Of a stretch of 55,152 bases of DNA, positions 1 through 10,478 are shown piece by piece (positions within the stretch are counted from its first letter, which is position 1; each line of letters opens with the position of its first letter). This DNA comes from JAHEEL01 sp963715255 (GTDB lineage Bacteria; Actinomycetota; Acidimicrobiia; Spongiisociales; UBA5794): positions 1 through 55,152 of the forward strand of contig CAVQRN010000010.1 of the NCBI GenBank assembly GCA_963715255.1, read 5' to 3'. The notes below the pieces were generated by a model that was not told the origin of the DNA, ran no database searches, and saw only the letters and a list, made by a program, of their open reading frames with translations. The translations under genes and the position numbers were made by a program.

Positions 1-2271
1 GAGCAGGCGTTGCTCGTTGCCTTCTTCGGGCATCTGGGTCGGCGATGAGGTCCGGATCGCAGCGGCGAGTACCTGCGCGTCGGCGTTCGGAGCGACCTGG
101 GTTGCCACAACGTCGGGGAGATCGGTCGCGGTACCGAGACCCGTGACGACCGTAGGGATCCCGAAGCGGAGACAGTCCCCGACGGCAGCCGAGACTTCGC
201 CGTTGGACGCCCGACGCAATTGGATCGCGAGGTCGGCCCGTCGAAGCGATGACTCGTATTCCTCCGCGCCGATCCGCGACGTCATCACAACGCGGTCGGC
301 CAGATTCTCATCGGCGATCAGTTGCTCGAGGGTCGGGCCGAATTCGATCGCAACGTCTCCCACGATCGCCAACTTCACCTCCGGGTCATCGGCGGCGAGC
401 AGAGCGAATGCTTCCACGATGAGGTCGGTCGCCTTGATCTCATGTTGATAGCCGAACGTCGCGATCCATCGAACCTCGGACCGCACCTCCGTGGGCTCGG
501 GCGGCGGGTACCCGAAGCCGATGTCGATGATGTCGTTCGCCCGGTTGGGCCGCTGAAGCCGAGCCAGGTCGGCGGCGAAGGCGCTGGTAGTGAGGACCCG
601 TTCGGCGCGGTCGATGACGGGTCCGAGGAGGTAGAGCCCGGCGTCGGCCGCTTCGCTCCACGTGAGCCATCCGATCTCGCCAAGCGACCCTTCGATGCCC
701 TGGTACTCCTCGTGCAGGAATCCGTGAAACCACTCGGAGTCGTCCTCGTGAACGCGGCCGTACCACTCGAAGAATCCGGCAAACCGCGCCTCGTGGATCA
801 TCACCGTTCCGGGGCGTTCCTCCATGAGTTCGAACGCCTGCCGGTGATGCGAGCTGTTGCCCATGACGTAGACCACGTCGTCGTAGGGGAGGAGACGGTC
901 CCGCTCCAGGAGTCCGGGGCCGGTGATCACGGTCACATCGGGTGACTCTGGCATGGGCTGCGTCCATGGGTCCTCGGAAACGAGATCAACGTCGACGAAC
1001 GCTGCGAGCGCATGGGCGAGCCGCCACGAGTAGTCGGCGACCCCGGATTCGGCAGGCGGCACCGGGGTGACCAACGCGAGGCGAGGCCGGGCATGGATGG
1101 GTGCGGCCGGCGGGCGGACGGTCAGCGCGTCGATCGCTTCGATTGTCCGGTCCGCAACGCGATCCCATCGGAACTGACCGGTGACGTGGGCGTATTGTTG
1201 GCGGCGTTGGTGATCGGCTTCGGGCGAGTCGAGCGTGTCGGCGATGCATCGAGCGATGTCGGCCGGGTCGTTCGGATCGAACTGCAAGGCCGCGTCCGTG
1301 ACGAGTTCGACCATCGACGACGAACCCGAGGCGATGGCGAGTGTGCCGGAGAGCACGGCTTCGGCGATGGGGAGGCCGAACCCCTCGTAGATCGAGGGGA
1401 AGACGAACAGGTCGGCGCTCTGATACAACAGCGAGAGTGTTGTGTCGGGAACGAAGCCGGTGAGGAGCACGTCGTTCTCGATGCCGAGATGACCGGCCTG
1501 CGACATGAGCGCCTCGCGTTCCGGGGGCAGCACACGACACACGATGACGAGTTGATGTTCTCCACGAGTCCCGTCGGGGAGCAGGGAGTACGCCTCGAGG
1601 AGACCCGAGAGGTTCTTCCTGAAATCGATGCCGCCGGTGTACATCAGGAAGCCGGGGCGCAGGCCGTCGACGACGGCGAGCGCATCCGACAAGGCGCGCG
1701 TTGGATCGGCCGGTAGGAAGAAGTGGTCGGAGACGCCGGTCCCGATGTTGACGACCCGTTGTTCCGGCAGATCGAGGAGTCGGATCCCGTCCACTGCAGT
1801 CGCTTCGGAGATCGACACGATGAGGTCAGCTTGGCGGACGAACTCCCGCCGCGCCCAGTGCAGGGAAGTCCAGATCGAGTCGGAGAGGTACTGGTCGGGG
1901 AAGAGCATCGGGATGAGGTCGTAGAGCGTCACGACCGTCTCGATCGATCGGTCCCGAGCCCACATCGGCCAGATCTCGTCGAGGGTCAGGTCGAACTCGA
2001 ACGGCGACGTGACGTAGTAGGCGTCCGGGGGCGACCCGTCGACGATCGGGGCCTCCGGAGTGTGCGCACGAACGAGGCCGGTTTCGAGGAATGCCTCGAC
2101 TTCGGTGGAGAGGCCCCGGTGCGGATTCACCAGGAGCGAGTGGACACGGTCCGGATAGGCGGCCACGATCGCTTTCACCTGCTCGACGATGTACCGCCCG
2201 ATCCCCCGACCTCGCGACGAATACCCCTGAATTGGCTGGAGGTCGATCGCGATGCGGCGTTCGTCAGACAT
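1..2271 (-). CDS. Tandem GT4-GT4 glycosyltransferase, 3' end beyond window
   Basis: Reading down from an ATG at 2271 gives 757 uninterrupted codons that run off the window, so the C-terminus is missing. There are two GT-B glycosyltransferases in one chain. The first has an acceptor-side domain with GRGIGRYI near residue 30, then MYTGGIDFRKNL near 207 and the nucleotide-sugar signature FPSIYEGFGLPIAEA near 292-306. The second starts near 396 (TPVPPAESGVADYS) and has FGYQHEIKATDLIVEAFA near 604. Such proteins transfer sugars from nucleotide donors onto lipid-linked or growing glycans at the cytoplasmic face. The start overlaps the stop of the upstream methyltransferase by 8 nt, so translation is probably coupled. 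Donor and acceptor cannot be told from sequence. The fold is confident; the linkage made is unknown. Confidence 0.88.
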   Translation of the reverse strand, partial: MSDERRIAIDLQPIQGYSSRGRGIGRYIVEQVKAIVAAYPDRVHSLLVNPHRGLSTEVEAFLETGLVRAHTPEAPIVDGSPPDAYYVTSPFEFDLTLDEIWPMWARDRSIETVVTLYDLIPMLFPDQYLSDSIWTSLHWARREFVRQADLIVSISEATAVDGIRLLDLPEQRVVNIGTGVSDHFFLPADPTRALSDALAVVDGLRPGFLMYTGGIDFRKNLSGLLEAYSLLPDGTRGEHQLVIVCRVLPPEREALMSQAGHLGIENDVLLTGFVPDTTLSLLYQSADLFVFPSIYEGFGLPIAEAVLSGTLAIASGSSSMVELVTDAALQFDPNDPADIARCIADTLDSPEADHQRRQQYAHVTGQFRWDRVADRTIEAIDALTVRPPAAPIHARPRLALVTPVPPAESGVADYSWRLAHALAAFVDVDLVSEDPWTQPMPESPDVTVITGPGLLERDRLLPYDDVVYVMGNSSHHRQAFELMEERPGTVMIHEARFAGFFEWYGRVHEDDSEWFHGFLHEEYQGIEGSLGEIGWLTWSEAADAGLYLLGPVIDRAERVLTTSAFAADLARLQRPNRANDIIDIGFGYPPPEPTEVRSEVRWIATFGYQHEIKATDLIVEAFALLAADDPEVKLAIVGDVAIEFGPTLEQLIADENLADRVVMTSRIGAEEYESSLRRADLAIQLRRASNGEVSAAVGDCLRFGIPTVVTGLGTATDLPDVVATQVAPNADAQVLAAAIRTSSPTQMPEEGNEQRLL

Positions 2272-3325
2272 CCGGGTGGGCAGTGATGAGCGCGACCTGG
2301 CGCGTGACGGGAGGGTCGGCGGTTGGAGCGGGCTCGGGGATCTCGTCTGTGATCATCCAGCCTTCCTCGGCCGGTACGGCCACGTCGATCGTGTCGATCA
2401 CCCAGCCTTGGAGGAGCGCGTCGAGGTCGTGCCGGTCGTACATTCGCTGGACCGGTGTGACCTCCGTTTCTCCGAACGGAATCGTCAACACGAGCAGGCC
2501 GTCGGGTTCGATCCGATCGAGGAGTATCTGCATCTCGCGATGATCGAGACGCTCGTCGACGGCTTTCTCACCGTACGTGCCGAGGCCGAAGTGCTCGATC
2601 GACGAAAGGCAGACGACCACATCGAACGTCTCGTCGGTCTCCCAATCCTCGAGCGGCGTCGCGAAGGTCGTGAGATTCGGGTGGTGCAGCGGGTACTCCC
2701 TGAGGTCGATCCCGGTGACCGAGTAGCCGAGCGAGGCAAACTCGAGCGGCACCAGGCTCTCCGAGCACCCGACGTCGAGCACCGTCGCACCGGCCTTCTT
2801 CCTCGAGGTGACGGCAGAGAGCACGTACGGAATCTCGACCGAGCGCTCGGTGATCGCCGAGAGCGAGACTCTCCCCTTGTCGTACGCGACGATGTCGGGT
2901 GGATTGAACCAGAGGCCGGCCTGGGACCGGAAGCCGCGATGACTCTCCGAGTAGTTCAGGAGGGTGGCAGCTCCGATGTCGAGATCGTCCGCGGAGCCCT
3001 GGTTCCGGATCTCCGGCGGGAGGCTGTCGATGATGGGTCGAATCAACCCGAGGTCGGCGAGGAGGTAGTCGAGCTTCGCCTGCGTGTCTTGCAGGTAGCT
3101 CTGCTGGGTAGCGAGTTGGCTTTCGACGTGAGTGATTCGCGTGTTGGTGAGCGTGAGGCCGTCCCGGATCGCGAGGTCCCTCACCGAAGCCGCGTGGTTG
3201 ACCGCGTCGAGCTTGGCATAGTTCAGCGTGATTCCCGATTCCAGCTTGAAGAATCGGGGATCGAAGAACTTCCGGAACACCTTCGTGAACGGTTCGAGGA
3301 CGATTCGCGCGATTCTCTTGAGCAT
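2264..3325 (-). CDS. Class I SAM-dependent methyltransferase with coiled-coil N-terminus
   Basis: 353 residues. SAM-binding motif I is VLDVGCSESLVPLEF near residue 180, followed by the acidic loop TGIDL, and the post-I/motif II region DVVVCLSSIEHFG lies near 237. Residues about 45-85 (RDLAIRDGLTL to YLLADLG) have heptad character and are probably a short coiled coil. I chose ATG at 3325 (MLKRIARIVL) over longer in-frame starts because the extension is Arg/Pro-rich non-coding-like sequence. It is first in a minus-strand pair with the tandem glycosyltransferase (8-nt overlap). Methyltransferases of this type in glycan loci often methylate sugar hydroxyls or cap chains, but the substrate here is inferred only from context. 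Confidence 0.85.
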   Translation of the reverse strand: MLKRIARIVLEPFTKVFRKFFDPRFFKLESGITLNYAKLDAVNHAASVRDLAIRDGLTLTNTRITHVESQLATQQSYLQDTQAKLDYLLADLGLIRPIIDSLPPEIRNQGSADDLDIGAATLLNYSESHRGFRSQAGLWFNPPDIVAYDKGRVSLSAITERSVEIPYVLSAVTSRKKAGATVLDVGCSESLVPLEFASLGYSVTGIDLREYPLHHPNLTTFATPLEDWETDETFDVVVCLSSIEHFGLGTYGEKAVDERLDHREMQILLDRIEPDGLLVLTIPFGETEVTPVQRMYDRHDLDALLQGWVIDTIDVAVPAEEGWMITDEIPEPAPTADPPVTRQVALITAHPDV

Positions 3326-3394
3326 GCTGTATCCCTGATCGGTGGGGCGTGACGGGGACAGGATACCGGTGCCACGATTCGGCGGCACGGCGGC

Positions 3395-3512
3395 GTGGTT
3401 GGACCGCACGCTGATGGCTGTCGATCCGTCGTGTCGGGCCGGTAGGGTTCTCGAATCCGGTCGCCGCCCACGATGGGGGTACACGCTCATGCGGACCACA
3501 CGGTCCAACCAC
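3395..3512. repeat. 12-bp perfect inverted repeat in divergent intergenic region
   Basis: The arm GTGGTTGGACCG at 3395-3406 is matched exactly by its reverse complement CGGTCCAACCAC at 3501-3512, with 94 bp between them. The pair lies in the 246-bp gap between the divergent methyltransferase (start 3325) and the membrane protein (start 3572). This gap must hold both promoters, and no other gene is visible in it. The repeat could be a regulator site pair or a remnant of a mobile sequence; I cannot tell which. Confidence 0.5.
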
Positions 3513-3571
3513 TGCCGTGCTTCCCGAACGGGAGCGTTGATCGGCCGTAGTCCGGACGAGGGGTCGGCCCG

Positions 3572-5651
3572 ATGAGCGATCGCCTCGTTCCGCAGGACGA
3601 CCGGTCGGTTGACTGGCTCGTGGGGCTGATCATCGGCGGCGCAGTTGTTGTCCTCGCTGCGGTGATCGCCGGTCTCACCGCGGCGCTGGCAGGATGGATG
3701 GTGCCGATCGCCGTCATCGGCCTCGGCGTCGCCGTGATCGTCGTGTTCGGATATCTCTTCTTTGCAGGGAGAGAACCCGTGCGGATCGATGGAAGGCCCC
3801 CGTCGCAGTGCTCGCGGCCGGAGGAGTGATCGTCGCGTTCACCGTGCTCGGCATGCGGTTCGCTGCAGAGCATCTCCTCACGGACCGGGATCCCGGTGTC
3901 TATGTGACGACGGCGCGGTGGCTCGCGTCGCATGGGACCCTTCTCGTCGAGGGGGCGATCGGCGCGTTCGCGAACGTGCCGGGGATCGACGGGGTGAGCC
4001 AGGGGCACTACGGCGGCCGAACCGATGGATTGGTCTACGCGGAGTTCCAGCACGGCCTCGCGGTAGCCATGGCGATCGGTCGGTGGGTGGGCGGCGACTG
4101 GCTCATGCTGAAGTCGGTGGCGTTGCTTTCCGGAGGTGCGCTCGCGGCGTTCTACGTGTTCGCTCGGATCGTGTTGCGGCCGTGGTGGGCGACCGCAGCA
4201 ACGGCGGGCATCGCGGTCAACCTCGTGTTCCTCCACTTCGGGAGGGACGCCTATTCGGAGTCCCTCTTCATGATCTTCCTGTTCTCCGGACTCTGGCTCC
4301 TGGACCGGGCGCTCCGCTCGAAGCGGTGGACCGGGTCGCTCCTCGCCGGTCTGATGCTGGGCGGAACGGCTCTCGTCCGCATCGACGCGTGGCTTGCGCC
4401 GTCCGGCATCATTGCCTTCCTTTTCGTCGATGTGTGGACCGCTGGAGATCGATGGCAGGGGCGAGTGCGCGTGCCGTCGCGTTGCCGGTTGCCGCGGGCA
4501 TCCTGATCACGGGTGGTCTCGGCATCATCGACCTGGTCGTGGCGAGCCCCGAGTATCTGAGCGATCTCATGCCGAACGTCTATCGGGCTGTGGCGATCAT
4601 GAGCCTTGTCGTGGGACTTGGTCTGCTCGTGTCCGTCACCTTGCGCCCCTGGAATTGGGACCGTGACGCGAAGACAGGGCGATGGGGGGAGCGCTTGGGC
4701 ACCGGTGCAGCGTGGTTCATCGTCGTTGGGGTAGCGTTCCTCTTCTTCGTTCGTCCGCTGCTGTTCGTCGAGCGATCCGACGCGATGGTCGACGTCATCG
4801 AGTACTACCAGCGGCTCCAAGGACTCGTGCTCGACGGGACGAGGCGCTATTGGGAGATGTCGATGCACTGGCTCTCCTGGTACCTCGGCATCGGGGGCCT
4901 CGCCATCGGCGTGGGCGGGTGGGCGTGGGTCACCCGAGAAGGATTCATCGGCCGAATGAAGCGGATCGTCCCGTTCCTGTTCGCCTTCTCGATCGTCACC
5001 GTGGCGTTCCTTTGGCGACCGGCCAACACACCCGACCACCTCTGGATGATGCGACGATTCCTCACCTTCACGATCCCGGGGTTCGTCCTCTTCGCCTTCG
5101 TTCTTGTGCAGCACCTAGTCCCGGTGATGCGGGATCGGTGGAACCGAACCGCCTCGGTCTCGGTCACGGCGGTGCTGACAGCAGTGGTTCTCGTGCCGCC
5201 TGCGATCTTCACGGCACCGCTCGTCGATTCGACGACCCAGGTCGGCATGTATGGAACGACGAATGAAGTCTGCGCAGCCCTCGGAGACGACGCCGCTGTG
5301 CTCGTGGTCTCGAAGCGCCTCCGATCGGTCTATGAACCCGCGTTACGCGCCTTCTGCGAGATCCCCGTCTCGGGCGCGGGTGAGCGTCCTTCGGTCGAAA
5401 CCATTGTCGATGTTTCGACGAACTGGTCGCGATTAGGGAGGGATCTCTACGTGGCCTCGCTTCCGTCGGACACCTGCGACGTGACCCCGGTGTTCGGTAC
5501 CTTCATCTGGTACCCGGAGCCCGAACGGACGTTGACCCACCGGCCGTCCACGGAGGTGAGCACCCGGTTCGGGATCGCCCTGTATCGTTTCAGCGACTTC
5601 GAAGAACACGATCCCACGGCGTGGGCCGAGTGCATCGACGCAGATCGATGA
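3572..5651 (+). CDS. Polytopic membrane glycosyltransferase-like protein (GT-C type?), two frameshifts
   Basis: About 690 residues, reconstructed across frameshifts near 3780-3800 and near 4435-4500. It begins MSDRLVPQDDRS at ATG 3572. Two close hydrophobic segments follow, then a loop with TDRDPGVYVTTA near residue 105. Many further membrane spans and a C-terminal extracellular-looking domain of about 150 residues come after. An acidic DRDP loop after the first membrane spans fits GT-C transferases, which use polyprenyl-phosphate sugars outside the membrane, but I see no decisive signature. The stop overlaps a possible ATG of the next gene (ATGA at 5648-5651), suggesting one operon. An alternative is a non-catalytic polymer-processing membrane protein. 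Confidence 0.7.
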
Positions 5652-5692
5652 CCTCACGAACCGTCGGATCGAGCCAGATGCAGGGAGCCTCA

Positions 5693-8156
5693 ATGGGGAA
5701 CGAGTCGGAGCCGCGGATCGGAACGATCCTCATTCTCGCGGGTTCCGAGTCGATCGCCTTGGCGCTCGCAACCGCGCGATCGGTGAACGCATCAGGCGTT
5801 TCGGCCAAGCCGGTGCTGCTCGCCACCGAGCGAGCTGCCGAACACTGCGACGGATTCGATCTCGTGTCCGTGACCGACGTTCTCCCACCGGGTTCCGTCG
5901 CAGCCGACGTTCTCGGTGATGACGATCTGCTGGCTTTCGCCGAGCCGTTCGCTATGGAACATCTGCTCGCCGACGGCGGTGACGTGGTGTCCGTCGCGGC
6001 GGGTTCCTTCATGGTCGGACCGGCGGATGCGCTCGCAGCAGCACTTCGGGACCGGCCGCTCGTGTTGACGGCACCGGCGGTCGTCCCACCCGACGACACG
6101 ACCGTGCCCCACCTCACGACTGCGCGATCCCGACCGAACCGTGTCCGCGGTGGCCGTGGCAGTCGCGTCGGGGTCACTTGATGCGCTGCGGGCATGGCAG
6201 CAGACGATGATCGAATCGCTCTTCGATCCGAACCAGACGTCTCCCTCAGAGCTGAGACCGGCCATTCTCGCCTCGTTGCTCGGCCGTGGGGACGTGGCGA
6301 TCGAGGGGAGTGGCTCGGTTGTGGGGTGGGCGGACTACGCGTCGATGATCGCCGGAGGGCGCGCCCGCGCAGCCTGCTTTGTCGTCGATGCCTCCGAACT
6401 CTGGGATCTGACCGCTGCAGACGCCGAGCGTGTCGGCGGCGACATGACCGCGGCCGAGTATCGGCTCGTCGACCTTCGGGTTCACGATGGTTCGCTTCTC
6501 GAACCGCTGATCGAGGCGATGCGCGCGGCTGTCGCCGGTGCAGGGAATCCGGAACTGATCACACCGTATGAGACGCTTTCTCGCGAGATCAGGAGAAGCT
6601 GCGACCCGACGGGAGCGGTGTGGGCCGCAGGACAAGGCGAGCGTTTCGAGGCGTGGTTGTACGAACGGAACCGTCTCGGTGTGACCCGCATCGCCGATTT
6701 GTTCTGGTACGCATCGGAGGAGATGTCGTCCCGGTTTCCGGAGGCACGCACCGAACCCGACGGCTACCTCCGGTGGTGTCGGACCGAAGGACCGCGGGTG
6801 CTCGGGTTCGATCTCATTGAACCGGGGCTTCCCCCGACCGTCCCCGACGTCACGGATCGCGGCGAGACTCCGGGCGGGTGGAAGAACGCCGTCGGATGGC
6901 GGTGGAATGTTGTCAAAGGCCTCGTTCCCGGGGTTGCGGCTGCCGGTGAGCGCCGTCTGCTTGGTCTCGACGTCGTATCCGGACCGGAGGCAGGGAAGGG
7001 CACCGTGCCTCCGCATCGTCTCGAAGTCGACCGCCTTCCGGCACCGTGGGGCACGGCGCCGCGCTCGCTCACGCTCATCGGCTGCCTCCGCGTGGAGAGC
7101 GGACTCGGACAGGCATCGCGAGCGAGTCTCCGTGCGCTCCGGACATTCGATATCCCGTTCTCCTACATCGATACGAGCGAGAAGTACCCGTCGCGCAACT
7201 CCGTTGACATCGGCCTCGACCGCTCAACCTTCGGTGCCACGGGCGACGTGAATCTGATTCACGCGAACGCGATGGAGATCGTCAAGATGAACGACACCGT
7301 CTTCCACCACCGGTTTGGCGGGCGGTTCAACGCCGCCATGTGGTTCTGGGAGGCGGGGAACCTGCCCGCATGGAAACTCGCCGCCTTCGACCGCATCGAC
7401 GAGCTGTGGGTGGCGAGTTCCTACCTCGCGGATGTCCTCGGCCAGTACGGGAGGGTTCCGGTCCACAACATCGGGCTGGCTTCTCCGCTGCCTTCGGATC
7501 GGAGTGCCGACCGACGGGCTCTCGACCTCGCCGACGGCGAGTTCGTGTTCCTGTTCGTCTACGACGCGCTCTCGTCGCACGGCAGGAAGAACCCCGAACT
7601 CGCGATTCAGGCCTTCATCGATGCGTTCGGCCCGGAGTTCACGAACGTTCGGTTCATCATCAAGGCCTCGAACCTCAACAAACTGCCGATCGATCGGGAA
7701 CGACTGATGAGGTTGGCCGCCACGACGCCCGCCGTCACCGTCATCGACCGATACCTGGATCACGAGGCGGTGTACAACTTGATGGCGGCTGCCGACGTGT
7801 ACGTGTCCCTCCATGCCGCCGAGGGCTACGGCTTGACGATCCTCGAAGCCATGAGTCTTGGAACGCCGGCGATCTGCACCGGCTACTCGGGCAACATGGA
7901 CTTCACGACGTCGGAGAATTCGTGGCTCGTCGATTACGCCCTCATCAGAACGAATGAGATCGCCGGACCGTATCCCAAAGGATCAATCTGGGCCTCGCCC
8001 GATCGGGAGCACGCCGCGATGCTGATGCGGCATGCAGCGTCGCATCCTGAGGAGGTGGCAGCCAAAGCCGGCGCGGCGACAGAGGCCGCCATCGCCGCCG
8101 CGTCCCTCGACCGTTACGCCCGCAACCTCAAGACTCACCTGGACCGCGTGCTGTAG
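5693..8156 (+). CDS. Large glycosyltransferase, GT4 C-terminal domain, one frameshift
   Basis: About 820 residues, with a frameshift between 6115 and 6141. The start at 5693 (MGNESEPRIG) has a good ribosome site, AGGGAG, about 5 nt upstream; an earlier in-frame ATG at 5648 overlaps the previous stop and cannot be excluded. The first 440 or so residues match no family I recognise. The C-terminal part is GT-B: SLTLIGCLRVESGLGQASR opens the acceptor-side domain, FVYDALSSHGRKNPELAI lies near 620, and AAEGYGLTILEAMSLGTP near 710 carries the GT4 donor-binding glutamates. The gene belongs to the plus-strand run that starts at 3572. Its donor and acceptor are unknown. Confidence 0.82.
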
Positions 8157-8171
8157 CCGAGGAACGCGGGT

Positions 8172-8222
8172 CTTCTCCTCTCCCGCCGGAGGTGGGGGAG
8201 GTGGCCCGAAGGGTCGGAGGGG
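8172..8222. repeat. REP-like GC-rich hairpin repeat, copy A
   Basis: This sits in the 70-bp gap between two converging genes. CCTCTCCC (8177-8184) pairs with GGGGGAGG (8194-8201) with one mismatch. CTTCTCCTC (8172-8180) and GTGGGGGAGGTG (8192-8203) recur at 18,170-18,201. It probably works as, or beside, a transcription terminator for both genes. Confidence 0.6.
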
Positions 8223-8226
8223 GCTG

Positions 8227-9429
8227 CTATCGGTCGAGGACCGACTCGTAGACCGCTTCCAACTGTCTGGCGGCTGCGTCCCGGGAGTAGTGGTCGGCAA
8301 CGTTTCGGAATCCGGCGAGACCCATCGACCGGGCGTGTTCTGGATCGGCGAGGAGTTCGCTGATCGCGGCGGCCATCGCGGCGTCGTCATCGGGGCCGAC
8401 GAGGAGACCGTCGACGCCTTTCGAGACCACGTCGCGGATGACCGGGGTGTCGAGAGCGACGACCGGGGTTGCCGATGCCCAGGCCTCGAGGAGCACGATG
8501 CCGAACGATTCCACGGTTGACGGGAGCACCAGCACCGAGGCGGAGCACAACAGCCGCTGCTTGTCCGACTCGGAGACATCGGGGAGGAAGTCGACCGCTC
8601 CGGACCCCGGCTTCGCCGTGTCGTCGGCAAGCATGGCCCGGATCTCGGCGGTCTCCAGCGTGGTCGTCCCGGCGATCACGAGACGCGCATCGGGAGTCGC
8701 ACGCCACACGACCTCCATGGCTCGGGCAATTCGATCGATGCCCTTCGACGCCGCGATTCGGCCGAGATAGAGCACCGTCGGAGGGCCGTCGAGCGGATCG
8801 GGTGGATCATCCGGGACGTCGACTCCCGGCGGGATGACGTGAACACGGTTGGGGTCTGCGCCGTAGGCGTCGACCAGTCGCGCGGCCTCGTGGTTGGTGA
8901 GCGCGACCAGCGCGTCGGCCGATGGAAGGAACTCGCGAACCTCATCGAACGGCCAGTTCGGATCCTCTTCGTGGAGGAGTGGCATCCACACGAGCGGGAA
9001 CGGGACGTTGCCATGGATCTCGAGGACCGCCCGAACGTTCTCGAACAGGTGCGGCAAGGTGAGGACGATGTCCGGCCGGTACCTGTCGATCTCGGATCGG
9101 ATGGCGGCGGTCAGCCGTTCACGTACCGACCGTCGCAGACGGGCGGCGATCGGCCGGACGCTGTACGGGTCGCGTCGGTAGATCACGTTGCCGACCCGGT
9201 ACGCGGCACCGGGATCGACGCGTCGAACATCGACACCGTTGATGGTTTGATCCGTGGCCCCCGACGGTGCGACCCCGAATCGGTAGAGGCCCTCCGGGGT
9301 GGCGAGGTCCGTGACGACCACTCGCACGCTGTGGCCGCGAGCGGCGAGACCCTCGCTCAATCCAACGCTCAGATCTTCGGCACCGCCGCGTGCCGGCCGG
9401 TACCCATGGGGGACGTGGAGGATCTTCAT
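8227..9429 (-). CDS. GT4 family glycosyltransferase
   Basis: 400 residues, intact, with ATG at 9429 (MKILHVPHGYRPARGGAEDL). The GGAE loop near residue 15 opens the acceptor-side Rossmann domain. VLYLGRIAASKGIDRI near 218 starts the donor domain, and VESFGIVLLEAWASATPVV near 310 is the GT4 EX7E region that holds the nucleotide sugar. It is transcribed away from gmd, with 68 bp between the starts, and converges on the glycosyltransferase ending at 8156. The protein is soluble and cytoplasmic, with no membrane span. It may transfer mannose or a hexose as many GT4 enzymes do, but the sugar is not readable from sequence. Confidence 0.9.
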   Translation of the reverse strand: MKILHVPHGYRPARGGAEDLSVGLSEGLAARGHSVRVVVTDLATPEGLYRFGVAPSGATDQTINGVDVRRVDPGAAYRVGNVIYRRDPYSVRPIAARLRRSVRERLTAAIRSEIDRYRPDIVLTLPHLFENVRAVLEIHGNVPFPLVWMPLLHEEDPNWPFDEVREFLPSADALVALTNHEAARLVDAYGADPNRVHVIPPGVDVPDDPPDPLDGPPTVLYLGRIAASKGIDRIARAMEVVWRATPDARLVIAGTTTLETAEIRAMLADDTAKPGSGAVDFLPDVSESDKQRLLCSASVLVLPSTVESFGIVLLEAWASATPVVALDTPVIRDVVSKGVDGLLVGPDDDAAMAAAISELLADPEHARSMGLAGFRNVADHYSRDAAARQLEAVYESVLDR

Positions 9430-9497
9430 CGGTTCACTTCTCTGGCTTCGCTGTGTGGGAAGGTATTCTCACAGCATTCGAACACGGGAGAACGACC

Positions 9498-10478
9498 ATG
9501 CCGAAGCGTGCGCTCATCACGGGTGTCACCGGACAGGACGGTTCCTACCTCGCCGAGTATCTCATCGATGAGGGCTACGACGTGCACGGGACGATCCGGA
9601 CCACCACCCAGGACCTCGCAGAGACACGGATCGGGAGCATCATCAAAGGCGACGATCCGGCACTCACCGTGCATGTGACCGACCTCGGCGACTCGGCATC
9701 GTTGATGCGGCTGATGACAGAGATTCGGCCGCACGAGGTCTACAACCTCGGTGCGCAGTCCCACGTTCGGGCATCGTTCGACCAACCGATCCACACCGGC
9801 GACATCACCGGCGTCGGGGCGGTGCGTCTGCTCGAGGCGATCCGGCAGGCCGATCCTGAGATCCGGTTCTACCAGGCGTCGTCGAGTGAGATGTTCGGAT
9901 CTTCCCCTCCTCCACAGGGTGAAGACACACACTTTCATCCTCGGAGTCCCTACGCCGTAGCGAAGGTTTTCGCGTATTGGTCGACCATCAACTACCGCGA
10001 GGCCTACGGAATCCACGCAAGCAACGGGATCCTCTTCAACCACGAGAGTCCGCGTCGGGGCAAGGAATTCGTGACCCGCAAGATCACCTCCACGATCCCA
10101 CTCCTCGTGACCGGCGAGCAGAAGGAGTTGCGACTCGGCAATCTCGACGCAAGGCGCGACTGGGGACACGCCAGGGATTACGTCAAGGCGATGCATGCCA
10201 TGCTCCAACTCGACGAACCGCTCGACGTTGTCGTCGGGACCGGTGAGGCCCATTCGGTTCGCGAGTTCCTCGATGCAGCGTTCGGCATCGTTGATCTGGA
10301 CTGGCAGGACTACGTCGTGGTGGATCCGCAGTTCTTCCGACCGGCCGAAGTGGACTACCTGTGTGCCGATATCACGAAGGCGAGAGAGATCGTCGGGTGG
10401 GAACCCGAGACGACGTTCACGCAACTCGTCGAAGAGATGGTGAGGTTCGACATGGCGGCCCACGGACTCGAGGTCTGA
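9498..10478 (+). CDS. gmd: GDP-mannose 4,6-dehydratase
   Basis: 326 residues. It converts GDP-D-mannose to GDP-4-keto-6-deoxy-D-mannose, the precursor of GDP-fucose, GDP-rhamnose and related deoxysugars. The NADP-binding loop GVTGQDGSYLAEYL is at residues 9-22. SSSEMFG near 133, HPRSPYAVAKVFAYW near 150 (the YxxxK catalytic pair) and FNHESPRRGKEFVTRKI are close to the family consensus. ATG 9498 follows GGGAG at suitable spacing; in-frame codons further upstream lie in the divergent promoter. The next gene begins directly after the stop. It is slightly shorter than the usual 340-370 residues, mainly at the C-terminus. Confidence 0.95.
   Translation: MPKRALITGVTGQDGSYLAEYLIDEGYDVHGTIRTTTQDLAETRIGSIIKGDDPALTVHVTDLGDSASLMRLMTEIRPHEVYNLGAQSHVRASFDQPIHTGDITGVGAVRLLEAIRQADPEIRFYQASSSEMFGSSPPPQGEDTHFHPRSPYAVAKVFAYWSTINYREAYGIHASNGILFNHESPRRGKEFVTRKITSTIPLLVTGEQKELRLGNLDARRDWGHARDYVKAMHAMLQLDEPLDVVVGTGEAHSVREFLDAAFGIVDLDWQDYVVVDPQFFRPAEVDYLCADITKAREIVGWEPETTFTQLVEEMVRFDMAAHGLEV

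Noticed and set aside
3440..3470. Sequence like a tRNA T-loop (GGGTTCTCGAATCC)
   Set aside because: It has one base too many in the loop core, and no acceptor or anticodon stems can be built around it.
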